Shown here: piece by piece, positions 47,780 to 59,948 of the stretch
Layout: each line of letters starts with the position of its first letter
Numbering within the stretch: the stretch's first letter is position 1
Assembly: GCA_036971715.1 (NCBI GenBank)
Contig: JAVHJL010000005.1
Span: 2,852,001 to 2,916,000 of the forward strand
Length of the DNA stretch: 64,000 nt
Direction of reading: 5' to 3'
Source of the DNA: Arthrobotrys musiformis
Taxonomy: Eukaryota > Ascomycota > Orbiliomycetes > Orbiliales > Orbiliaceae
The notes under the pieces: model-generated
Database searches by the model: none
Told to the model about the DNA's origin: nothing
The model's input: only the letters and a program-made list of their open reading frames with translations
Translations under genes and position numbers: made by a program

Positions 47780-50700
47780 GCTAAGAATTTTTAATTAACT
47801 TGTTTAATTCTTCTAAATTGTAAAAAGAGAATATCGTAGGGTTAAGAAGGTTAATTATTAGGGCTGAGTTGATTAAGATGGGATTTATGGAAATTGTTAA
47901 ATAATTCTTAAGTATAAATAATATTGGATATAAATTATTAGGTGGGTTTGTTCTAGCCTTTCCACTGAACAAAATACTAAAACTTTCAATAGTATAGTCA
48001 TGAATTTAGGATTTTTTTAATTTTATATTCTTTTTCGTTGTTGATAGTAATCAGTAAAAGTCATTTTTCGTGGTTTTGACTAAAAAAAGCGTTTTCTAGT
48101 ACTAGATAAAGCAAGTTGGTGTGAAAAACAGAGTAGATTTTTATTGTTAGAAAAAGTTCCAGTTTATATATTTGTTTTCTTATAGATTTAAGGATTTAAA
48201 ATAAACCTTCTATTTTATTAGATAGTTTAAAATAGAGTTTTGCTGTTTTAATATTTTGCATATTAAGCCAAATATAGTCCTCTTTTTTATGTTTAAGTGC
48301 TGGCCATCTTCGCTTATTTACTTATTTTTGTTGGATTTATATAGTACAACTAATTTCTGTGTAAAAGATTTTTTGTAGATTTGACATTTGCTGAACGAAT
48401 TTTATAGTTTTTTTAATTTTTAATGAGTTTTTTAAGTTTTTGGAATTCAAAAATAATTAGGTTCTATTTATAATTTATAGCAAATGGGGAGATGCTGGTA
48501 GTGTTAGAGATCTTATTATTGTAAGTATATTTGGTTAGGAATAATTATTTTACTTAGTCGTTTTATTAGTAGTTAATATAGGCTCTAAAATATTATTTTA
48601 TTATAGCATTAATTTGTTCTATTTGGTTGTTTGTTTAAAGATAGTAAGTGGTGCTAGGTTGGTGGTGGATTTTTAGTTAATTGTTAATTTTATTCTAAAA
48701 TTTATTAAGGAAATTTTTTCTTCTATCCAAAATAACTTCTTTTGGTAGTTTATATAATTTCTAGATATTTTTTAGGAAAATTTCAGTTAATTCTCTGGCA
48801 CTTAGTTTTTTTGTGGTGGGGGTTAGGTAAACTATTTTAGAGAGTTTATTGATAGTAACCAGGATTGTATTATATCTTTCTGATTTTGGTAGTCTTGTAA
48901 TGAGATTAAAAAAAATACTTTGTTAATTTCTTTCTAAGATTTAAAATGATTGTAGTAGTCTTTAGAGTGTATTTTTAGGGGCTTTAATGCATTTGCATAT
49001 ATAATAATTGTTAATATACCAATTTATATTTTTTCAAAAACTTATCTATATATATTTTTTTTAAATTAGTTTTAATATTTTGGTTCTGTTTAAATATTTT
49101 GTAGTAAAATAGTCATAATATTGCTATAATATTTTTTTATGGATTTGCTCATTATCTAATATTACCTTTCTATTATTGTGATAAAGTTTGCTTTACTATT
49201 TTTCTATTTCCAAAATTTCTACCTTAGGGTGTTGCTTATCTTCTTTTCTTAAAGCTTTTATAATGTCTTGGATGTATGGATCTTTGAGTACTACCGCCTT
49301 CCAGTCTTTTTGTATTATTATTATACCAATTTATTAGATTTTTTCAAATAATATAAATATTCAAATTTAATTTTTAATACACTTATCTTTTCTTTTCTAA
49401 GGAAGGTTTTTTAACCTTCTAATTAAAACATTGGTTTTAATATTAGTTTTTCCTAATATAAAATAAATCTTAAAATCAAAAAAAAATAAAAATTCTATCC
49501 ATCCTACTTATTTTTGTTTTAAATGCTACTTAGTTGTAAAATATTTCAGGTTTTTATAATCTGTTAAGATATATACTTAAATATAGATATTTATTAAATA
49601 TTATTTTTAATTTTTAAATACTTAAATAACCAATAGGAGTTCTTTATTATGGATGTTATAATTGTGTTTTGTAGGGGTCATTTTTTTTGATTTATAAGCT
49701 ATAAAATGCCAAAAACTATTTTCATATTTTTAAAATAGTATAGTTGTATATATAAAATCCAAAACATCTATTTTTACTTTTGTTTTTAATATAAAGTTCC
49801 AGTGCTTAAGAATTGGTTTGGTATAAAATGCTTATTAAAATATTTTAAAAGTTTCCTTTTCTGGTTTTTCCCATTTAAATATTTTGTTTTTTTTGGTTAG
49901 ATTGTAGAGAGGTTTGGCTATCTTTGTATAATTCCTAATAAATTGTCAATAAAAATTCGTAAATTCTAAAAAAGATTGTATTTCTTTGATAGTTCTAGGT
50001 CCTTCTTTTAATTTTTTTTAATCAAATATATTTTGTATTTTAGCTAGGTCTATTTTGATACTATTGCTTTTTATGATATATCTTAGGAATTCTGTTTTTT
50101 TAGTGAAGAACTTGTATTTGGATAATTTAATATAGAGGTTTGCTTTTTGTAAGGTTTTTATAATTTTTCTAATATAGCGGATGTGTTCTTTTTTGGAATT
50201 ACTATAGATACAGATATTGTTAAGGTATATTATGTAGAATTTATTTAAGAAGGGTTATAGTACTTTATTAATGTATATTTGAAAGGTTATTAGGGTATTA
50301 ATTAATTTAAAGTATATTATTTAGAATTCGAAATGATTATATTTAATATAAAAGGCAATTTTTTTTTATTTTTTTTTATGATTTTGATTTGGTTATAAGC
50401 TTTGTAGATATTTAAATGAGTAAAATATTTGGTTTTTCTAAATTAGTCTAAAGTTTTATCTATTTTGGGTAAAGGATAGTGATTTTTGATGATAATAACA
50501 TTAAGTTTTTTTTAATCTATACAGAGTTTTAATCCTCTATTTTTTTTAGGGATAAAGAGAATGGGTGCTTTTTATAAACTATTGGACCTTTGAATGAATC
50601 TTTTAATTATGTTTTTTTAAATCTATAGTTTAAGGATTTTAAAGTATTCTTTGCTTATGAGTTGCAACAATTCCTAAATAAATTAAACTTCTGATAATAT

Positions 50701-52560
50701 CAAGATTTTTATATCTTTTTTTCATTGTGGTGGTAAAATGTTTTCTTTCTTTTTTAAAAATATTTTTACTAAATCTTAAAATTTTTTAGAAAACTTAACA
50801 GTTTCTTCGACTTTAATTTAATTATCGATATAAATAACTTATTTTTATTTTCGTTTTAATCTATAAATAGCAAAAACTAGCCCTTATTTTATAATTCATT
50901 TGAAGGTTTCTACACTTATGATAATAATTTTAAGCGAGTAATTCAAGTATACTTAATTACTTTTCCAATCGATATAAATATAATGTTTTTTGTACCGTAA
51001 TTTTCTGAGGTTTAAGGGTTTGGTGGTATTAATAATGTCAGTATTAATAATTTCCTCATAATTCTGGATTTTTATTTTGAATTAAATCATTTCTTTGACA
51101 AGTTCTCTAGTTCTATTAAAGTATTCTACAGTTTCAAAGATTTTTTTAAGATAAAATGGAAAATCATTCTCAATTACAAATTTGCGATTTATATATATTC
51201 CTATATCGCTACTATCCAAACATGCAAGAATATTAACAGGTTTTTGGAAATAAAGATACAAAGTAACAGGGATTTCAATATAGAATTCAAATAGAGTTTT
51301 GTTTTCTTCTTCTAAGTTTAAACAAGAAAATAGATTCTAAAATATAAAAGAAATTTGTGGTATTCTTCGAGGCTGAAAAATTCTCAAAATAACAAATGGA
51401 TTCCTGCCTTACTGTATATCATAATTTACAATTAAGCATATTTTTTTCCCGATTTTTTTCTAGCGTCTTTTTATTATTAATACTCTATTATAGATGTTAT
51501 CTTGTTTTAAACTTTTTTATAAATAAGTCCTCAAATATTCTGATTTTTGGTAAAACAGGGATTGTATAAAATCTATTTGTTAAAATTATTTTGAGGTTTT
51601 TTGTTTGGATAGTTATTAACAAAATATTCTCCTTCTTCGTAATATAAGTATAGTTTCTAAGTTTGTTGTTGATTTTTTTTTTTTTTTAAATTAGATGGCC
51701 TCTGATATTACTAATAAACTAGTTCATAAGTCTTAGCCCAAAATAATTGCTTCCCTATATCTATAGTGCTGGAGTATTAGGTTTAATTAATATCTTAGAT
51801 ACTAGGATAATAATAGTATTCTTTTTTTGGAATCTAATATTTGTAAAACTTCAAGACTTCTTTTTTGCATTTAAGATTCGCCAGTTATTATTAAGATGTT
51901 AGCATAAAATAACAAACTCATTGAAATCTTCAAAAAGGATGTTCTTAGTGATCAAGAATTCTTTAATTTTAATGTATATTCCATACCGCAGGTAGGTAAT
52001 TTGGGTAATAGCATCGTAATTAAGCTACCCTATTAAGTGTCTGAATTCTGTAAGATATATAGAAAAGAATTTATTAGCTTATCTAAGGTTTCGTAATTCT
52101 TATTCTACCATTCCTGCAAGATTGGGGTTATTGAAGGCTTTTTCGAGCTATATGGTGAATTTGGTATAGATATCCTAATTCTATGCTTTATTATCAGTAT
52201 TGTATTCATTAAAGACTAATTCTACTGGGTTTTCTTTAAGAAGGCTGATAGTGTATGCAATTTTTCTTTGGGATATGGTAAATTTGGTAGCCTCTCCTTT
52301 ATATTTATTATTAAACTAGATTAGGAAATTTCTTAATTTATAAAGTTTTATTCTATTAAAGGGGTTAGGGTCTGGAAACTTGATAGTTGAGGTAGTTACT
52401 GGTACTGCCGTAGGTATACTATTCTTGAAGTGTTCAAATACTGTTATTATAGTTTAGATTTATTTAGCAGTAAATCCTGGTAGGGCGACAACTGAGAATT
52501 CTTTTCTAGTATTTCCATTTTTGGGCGGGACTGGTGTAGATATTTGGATATTAGGTTGAT
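47780..52560 (-). pseudogene. Gypsy gag-pol remnant
   Basis: On the minus strand, decayed pol blocks can be read in order. An RT block lies at about 50460-50600 (KKNRGLKLCID and NHYPLPKIDE). The RT active-site region at 50213-50240 reads YLNN where the family has YLDD. The RT/RNase H connection at about 49860-50020 reads KEIQSFLEFTNFY and KIAKPLYNLTKK. The integrase core at about 48600-48750 reads LPKEVILDRR and then a block equivalent to the family's PQTNGQTE. Upstream, 51000-52560 should hold protease and gag but is too decayed to assign. Stops and the loss of both catalytic aspartates are explained by C-to-T on the coding strand's complement. No protein is produced. Confidence 0.8.
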
Positions 52561-52580
52561 AGGGTTACAAAGCAATAAAG

Positions 52581-53195
52581 TGTAAGAAATCGTATAAAAA
52601 CTAGTTGAGGTATTAAGGTAATATACAAATGTTATAAGGCAAGAATAATATATTAATATGAATATAGATTAATACTTAAATTATTACTTGGTTTCTAAAT
52701 ATATGATAGCGAATATAGTAAATTAAATAAACAAATAATAAAGGAATTAACATATTAAACTAGATAGGAGATAAGACTATGAAGTAAATATTTAAGAATA
52801 TAGTATTAAACTGGATAAAATATAAAACTATAAATTAAATATTTGGATATAGAGTGTTGAATTAAATAAGAGATAAATCTAAATTAAATATTTGGATATA
52901 TAGGATACTGAATTAGATATAAATTGTTTCTTAATAAGTCGGAAGTCTGTGTAGGGTATAAGCCTAAACAAGCCTATTACCATACATACTAAAATAATAT
53001 TATTAATATTATTCTGCGTATTCTAAGATTTGGATCTGGATATTTCCTTATTCTGGGTTTGTAGGTTATATTGTATTGTGTGGTTTTTCTTCCAACCACA
53101 GTATTACCTGGATGTTTCCTATGGTCATTCTGAGGGCTCCTCCGGCCGCCTGGATTTCTGCTTGGAGTTCTTTCTGCTGGGTTTGCTTCGTTACA
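52581..53195 (-). repeat. LTR of the gypsy element (5' LTR in element sense)
   Basis: This is the partner of 46629-47243. Its last ~170 bases (53025-53195) are strikingly G/C-rich for this window and look unmutated, while its first ~400 bases have lost many C and G bases. The open frames that cross this stretch are chance frames in LTR sequence. Confidence 0.9.
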
Positions 53196-56100
53196 CAATA
53201 AATCAACTTTTTAATAAAATTAAAAATTACTACACCAAAAAAACATTATTAATCAAAAATTTTAATACTCATCACTCTTTATAAAATTTTAAAATTAAAT
53301 TTAATTTAAAAATAAGAAAAATAATAAAATTAATCAAAAATAAAAATTTATAATTAATAAATAAAAATAATATATTAACTTATTATAATATTAAAAAAAA
53401 ATAATAAATCTAAATCCTCAATCATTAACCTATTTTTTATAATTATTAATTTAAAAAAATTAATTATAGATTAGAAAATAAATAAAAAATTAATATAAAA
53501 TCAAATTATAAAATAATTTTAATTAAAATAAAACCAAAAGAAAATAACTTAATAAATAATCCTTTATTAACTAACAAATTTAATTAAAATAAAACTAATT
53601 AAAAAAATTTTAAAAAAAATTATTAAATCTAAATAAAAATCTAAATAAAAATAATTTATAAAAAGATTACTTTTTTTTTATTTTATAAAAAAAAAAAAAA
53701 TCTAAAAAATAATTTAAAAATTACAACATCTCTTTTTTAAAAAAATATAATTTTAATAGTAAAAAAATTTATATTAATTTTAAAAATAACACTAAAATCA
53801 AAAATTTAATAAAATAAAAAAATTAAAAAAATAAAAAAAAGATATTATAATAAAAAAAAAATATGGAAATTAAATAAAATCTAATAAAATTAAAAATTAT
53901 TTAAAATCAAAAAAAATAAACATTTTAAAGAAATTAGATTTTTTAAAGAGAAATTTTAAACTAATTTTCTAGAAAATATAAAGGATAAAGAAATATTTTT
54001 AGTATTTAATTTTTCTAAATCTAAAAAATCCAAAAAATATTAAATTTAATTTATGAAAACAATAATACCCTTAATTTTAAAAATAAAACAAAAATATGAA
54101 GAAAAGTGTTATTTCCAAAACCATCAAATTATATAAAAACAACAAATCCATTATTATTAATAAAAATAATAATTAATAAAAAATTAATTAAATAAAAAAA
54201 AAAAAAGATAATAAAATCAAAAAAACTATCTTTTTATTTAATTTTAAAAAAGTATTAAGATCAAATAGAATTAATTTTCTATATTTAAAAAAAGCTTATG
54301 AAATTATATTGGGAAGATTTAATAATTTATTTAAACAATTATTAAATTATGGGTACTATTTAATATATTTCAAAAAAGCAATTAGAACAATTTTACCTAA
54401 ATCAAATAAACCTAATTATAATATTCCAAAAGCTTACAAAATTATTAATTTCTTAAATTATTTAAAAAAAATATCAGAGAAAATAATAACAAAAAAAATA
54501 GCCTTCTTATCAAAAACTAATAAAATTCTAAATTTAGAATAAATTGGAGGTAGAAAATAAAAATTTGTAATTAATACAACTTTATTATTAGTTCATAATA
54601 TAAAAATAGCTAATTCAAAAAAATTAAAAACCTCTATTTTATTTTTAAACGTTAAAAGAACTTTTAATAATATTTTAAAGAAAAAATTAATGAATATTTT
54701 AGAAAATATAAAATTCCCCAAACAATTAATTTCATAAATTAATAATTTTATATCCAAAAAATTAATTAAACTAACCTTCAATAAATAAATAAAAAAATTA
54801 AAACCAGTTAAAACTAAAATACTATAAGGTTCTTTAATATCCCCAATTCTTTTTCTATTATATTTAACACCACTATTTAATTTATTAGAACAAAAAACAC
54901 CTTCTATTATTAAACCATCTTATATAGATGATTTGGTGTTAATTACAATTAATAAAAAAATAGAAATAAATATATATAAACTAAAAAAAACTACAAAAAT
55001 AAGCTTTAATTAAACTATAAATAATATAGTAGCTTTTGATAATATAAAATCAAAACTAATTTATTTTAAAACAAATTAAAAAAAAAAAATTTAAAGAATT
55101 AAATATTAAACTACCAAATAATATAATAATAAAACCTACTAATAATATAAAATAATTAAATATATATTTCGATATAAAATTAAATTTTAAATATTATATG
55201 AAATAAAAACAAATATAATAAATAAAATTTTAAATTTTATTAAAACACTTGCTAATTCAGAAAAAAAACTTAAAACTAAAGCAATAATACAATTATATAA
55301 AAACTACATTTATTCTATTTCCAACTATAAATCTAAAATATAATAGAAAAACCAAAAACAACAAAATATTTTGAAAAAATTTAAATTAATTTAAAATAAA
55401 ATATTGAAAAAAATAATAAAAAGCTTTAAAATAATTTTAATAAATATATTAAAAATTAAGGCTTCTATTTTATTATTAGAAATAAAACTAAATAAAATAT
55501 AAAAAAAATATATTTTAAAATTTCTTTTTCTTAATAAAAACTATTTAATAAAAAAAAAATTTTTAAAATTTTTTTTATTAGAATTTAATTTTTTTAAAAA
55601 AAAAAAAAAAACTAGAACCTTATTTAAAATAAAATAAAAATAAAAAAGAAAGGGATAAAAAAAAATATACCTCTACACTAAATAGAATACTATCAAGAAT
55701 TAATTTCTTAATAAATTTATATACAAAAATTAAAAAATTAAATATAAAATTTAATCTACTTTAAATTAAAAATAAAATTAATTTCTTTATAAATAACATA
55801 TTTAAAGATTTAGAAGCAAAAAATTATAAAAATAAAAAAGAAATTAAACTAAATTCTAAAAAAAATTTACTTATTTATATAGATAATTCTATGCTAAAAA
55901 TAGAAAAAATAATAAAAAAAAAAATAATAAAAATAAAAAAGAAAAATCCTTAGAAACTAAAATTTATAGAAAAATAAATAATAAATCTATTTTTAAAATT
56001 TATTTTAATTTAGAAAAAAATATAAAAGTATATAATATAAAATTAATTATTTCAAAAAAAAAATTCGAAAAATTTTTTAAAATAATTAATAAAAATAAAA

Positions 56101-57143
56101 AAATAAAAAATAGTTATTTTTTATGAATAACTATAATAAAAAAGTTATAAAACCTAAATTTAGAATTTAGTTAAGAAATAATTTCAGAAATTTAGAATAT
56201 AATAAATAAATTAAATTCTAAAAATATTAATATATTTATAAAATAAATTATAAATTACTTTAAAATTATTGGAAATAAAAAAGTAGATTATTTAACCAAA
56301 AAAACTACAAAAATAAAAAAAAAAAAAGCTTATTCAAATTTTTTATTTATTTAAAAAGAAAAATTAAAGAAAAAGACTTACTAAAATAGGAAGAAAAATA
56401 CAAAAAATAAAAAAACAGGCCAAATTATATTAATAAACCAAAATTAAAAAAAAATAAAATATTTATTAAATTTAATAATAATTTTTTTTTTTTTTAACTT
56501 AACTGAAGACTAGGTATAGGTACTTTAATAGTTATTTATATAAAATTCTAAATTTTGGAATTTTAAATAAAAACTATATATGCAGAAATAAGCCTTAAAT
56601 ATTAAAATACTTAATTATAAAATACAAAATCTATAATAAAAAAAAAGATATTAAAAAAGAAACTCAAAAAAGCTAATAAATAATTAAATTATTACTTTTT
56701 ATTATTTAATAATAAAGATATAATCTTTTTAGAAGAATTCCTAAATAAAACAAATATTATAAAAAAAAAAATACAATAAAAATCCTAAAAATGATTATTT
56801 CATAAAATAAAAAAATCTGAAAATTTGAAAAAATAAAAAAGTTCCGAAAATGAGATATATCATTTTAATATTACATCAAAGTAGATAAATAAGAACAACA
56901 GATATACGACATTATTCTTTTAATAGGAAAAAAGAAGAAAGAGATAAAAAGATTTAAAAGGAACCTCAAAAAACAAAAAACAAAAATAAAAATAAAAACA
57001 AAAAACAAAAATAAAAAATGATTTTATATAGTTTTCATTTTTTAATGAGGAGCGAAAATCATGTATTTTAATTTCTTTTCCTTCATTCTGCCATAACCGA
57101 AAGGTTGCATGCGTGTATGATAAATAATAATAATAATAATAAT

Positions 57144-57412
57144 CTAAGGCAATAAAAGTATTATGCTTTTATTACTTATTTTTTAATATATTCACTGTAT
57201 ATAAAAAGGCTATTATAGAATATAATAACAACTTCTTATTTACAAAATTAATATAAATAATTAGCTTCATCAATTATATATCCTCAGTAAATAATAATTT
57301 GAATATTTTTATTAATATCGAGATTTATATTGTGAAAGTCTTAAAATCTTCAATAATAGTTATAAAAATCAAAATTATTATCAAAACATTAATTTTTTAT
57401 ATATTTTAAGTA
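57144..57412. repeat. 269-bp spacer repeat, copy 2
   Basis: The same length and sequence as 44588-44856 apart from scattered transitions. It usually keeps C where copy 1 has T. It again lies between a LINE tail and a LINE 5' end, so the unit spacer plus LINE is repeated in tandem. Confidence 0.9.
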
Positions 57413-59126
57413 ACGAACTTCGAAAATACCGACCCCCCCATAACTTTTGAACGGAGTATCCAAAACCAAATAAAAGTACACCAATCGAAAGAGCGAAAAA
57501 AACTAATCAAAAATACTACAAAGTAAAAAAGTATACAAAAACCAATAGAAAATAATTACAATATAAAAATATAAAAATATTTGCGATTATTTATGACACA
57601 AAAAAAAAAATTCTCGTTTAATTTAAACTAAACTTTTTAAAGGTTAGTTTTAAAAATAAAAAACATATTAACTAATTTATTTTTAAATAAACTAGTATTA
57701 ATAATATAAGGTTTTAAACCTATTTACCACAAAAAAAAACAAAAAAGACAAATATCAATAAATATAATTAATTCAAAGGAAAAAATAAATAAAAAAAATT
57801 TATTTCTAAAAATTAAAAGGTTGAATAACCTTCTAAAAGAAAGAGTACAAGAAATAAAAAACCTAAAGCAGGAAATAAGAAAATTAAAAAGAAACAATAT
57901 AAAAAAGATATACGCCTAAATCACCTAAAAAATATTAAAAATATTAAAAAAACAGAAAATAATTTAAAAATACTAAAAAATGTATAAAATGTAAAATTTA
58001 TAAAATTTATAAAATTCAAAAATATCAATTAACTAATAAAGGTTAATTATTTCCAGAAATATTATGGAATTTTTTATCTAAAAACCAAATATCTTCAAAA
58101 AAAAAAATAAATAAAATTTTCAAAAAAAAGCTTAATAATTTAAAATTAATTATTTTTGAGATTTCTTTAAATTTAAAAGGAAATTTAATTTTAATTACCC
58201 ATGAAAATACTAAAAAAGAAGATATTCTAGAATATAACAAAGAAATCTATCAAAAATTTATTAAAATAGATAAACACATACAAAAATCTTTTAAAATAAA
58301 AAACTAAAAGTTTTTAGTTATACACAAGATTTTTAAAAATCAAAAAATGGAAGATTTCAAAAAAAAAAAATGGAAACAAATAACATAATTAAATTAGTTA
58401 AAAATCCAAAATAATTGATTAAGGAAGAAAAATTAAAAAAAAAAAATTTTTCTATAATAATTGCCATAAAAATAAAAATAAAAGTAATAAAAACATAACA
58501 TAAAGGATATATTTTTCTAAAAAATAAAAAACTTAAAATAAAAAGATATATTAAATTTTCTGGAAATAATAAATATACATCAAAAAAACTGGTTATTATA
58601 CATTAAATTACAGAAATAAATCAACCTACAAAATTTATATTAAAAAATATAAAATAATTAATCATTTATATAATATATGCTAGGAAAATAAAAAGTCTTA
58701 TAATTATATAAAATATAAATACATTAATTATAGAGAAAAATATGGGGCAAAAAATTCCTTATATCCTAAAAATAAAAAACAAAATATTATTTTAAATAAA
58801 TAAGGATATTTTAAAAATAATATAATATAATTGTAAAAAATTTATAAATATAATATAATTAATTTTAAACTTTATATTAAATTATAATAATATGGATTTA
58901 ATTTTCTTATAAGAACTGTGGTTTTTAAAGGAAAATATTATAATTATATATTTAAGGTTTAAATTAATTTTTTCAAATCTAAAAACCAACGAAATCAATA
59001 AAAACTAAAATAGGGTGATTACTTTTATAAAAAAAAATTTACTTTATGAGATCATAAATTAGGAAGATTTAATTAAAAATAAAAACTATTAGATAATTGA
59101 TTTTAAATTAAATAAATTTGGGGAAA

Positions 59127-59140
59127 TCAGATTTATTAAT
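59127..59140. repeat. Target-site duplication of SINE 2 (left)
   Basis: TCAGATTTATTAAT occurs here and at 59949-59962, next to the SINE head. The same word is present once in uninterrupted LINE copies, which confirms the insertion point. Confidence 0.92.
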
Positions 59141-59948
59141 TATTATTATTATTATTTATCATACACGCATGCAACCTTTCGGTTATGGCGGATTGTAGAT
59201 ATCTAATTATAGATAATAACATGAAAGAAGTGAATACAAGCCAGAATCTTTACATGATTAGGATGTTGGAGATTTTCGGTATTTTTTTAGAATCTATCTA
59301 CATTAAATTCCTTTGTATATAATTCTACTATTCCAATTTAGTAGAGAATGCGCCGTATATCTGTTGTTTTTACCCATCCACTTTGATGTAATATTAGAAA
59401 ATTACTATATTCAGAACAATCCACAAGTGTGGGTTCTAATTATAGATATATTTTCTTAAGATTATTACTTTTTATACTTCTGTAACTGAAGTCCAGTTCT
59501 AAAACAGGAACTAGGCTGTTCTATTTTTTAAGTAGTAGAACTACTTCTATTTTTAAGTAGTAGAACTACTAGTACTGTTTTTATTGTGATGTACTCACAC
59601 ATATCTTTTACAGAGATTACTGTCTATTTTTAAGTAGTAGAACTACTTCTATTTTTTATAGTAGATAGAACTACTGTTTGATTTTTATTCTAAAGTTCAA
59701 ACTGTGTTGTGCGAGGAAAACAAACAACAACACCCTTAAAACAAACTTAGATGTCAAACACATCAAGATACAACTATAGTTGGTGTAAAACTAGTGAGTT
59801 GTTTCTTTTTGCATTTATTTTCGGGTAAAAGAAATAAAACCCCGAAAATTAATTTGCAAAATATGGTGGAGATGGTAGGAATCGAACCCACACAGGCTGG
59901 GGAGACCTGTTTCCAAGCCTAGCATCACACCCACTAGGCCACACCTCC
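59141..59948 (-). mobile_element. SINE 2, tRNA-headed, LINE-tailed, 808 bp
   Basis: This second copy of the SINE has the same length and order: tRNA-like head, unique body with four palindromic 25-bp repeats, LINE 3' UTR block, unique stretch and LINE tail. It differs from SINE 1 by only a few bases (two homopolymer lengths and about three substitutions, one of them in the acceptor stem). It sits clean inside RIPed LINE G with a 14-bp target-site duplication. Two independent insertions with different duplications show that this is a real mobile family. Confidence 0.92.
59867..59948 (-). tRNA. tRNA-like head of SINE 2 (probably not a functional tRNA)
   Basis: It equals the head of SINE 1 except for one transition in the 3' strand of the acceptor stem (CATCTCC for CACCTCC), which turns one G-C pair into a G-U wobble. 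A and B boxes are unchanged, and CCA again follows directly (59864-59866). It is likely a pol III promoter rather than a translation tRNA. Confidence 0.72.

Larger units (their letters stand above)
46629..53195 (-). mobile_element. Ty3/gypsy LTR retrotransposon, RIP-degraded
   Basis: Two 615-bp direct repeats (46629-47243 and 52581-53195) bound an internal region of about 5.3 kb. The ends are TGTAAG and TTACA, an imperfect TG...CA pair, and a 5-bp target duplication CAATA (46624-46628 and 53196-53200) flanks the element. A purine-rich tract complementary to TCCCCTCCTTTA lies just inside the left LTR, so the element points to the minus strand. Minus-strand pol remnants in the order RT, then RNase H, then integrase place it in Ty3/gypsy. 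A primer-binding site next to the other LTR (about 52550-52580) does not match a tRNA I can name. No open frame remains. Confidence 0.92.
44857..57143 (+). mobile_element. LINE copy F, RIP-degraded, split by Ty3/gypsy element
   Basis: The pieces 44857-46628 and 53196-57143 form one full-length LINE, rejoined at the 5-bp target duplication CAATA of the LTR element (site in the endonuclease part of ORF2). The ORF1 ATG at 45098 is kept, but both ORFs are filled with stops. The 5' ~90 bases and 3' ~100 bases are nearly intact. It is flanked on both sides by the same 269-bp spacer. Confidence 0.93.

Noticed and set aside
47781..47972. 63-codon minus-strand frame near the end of the gypsy element
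   Set aside because: It could be the last piece of pol, but no chromodomain or other motif is visible, so it is not given a separate gene call.
53030..53284. Small plus-strand gene of 84 codons with a Cys-rich stretch
   Set aside because: It lies across the less mutated end of an LTR and into LINE F, and the partner LTR does not keep the frame.
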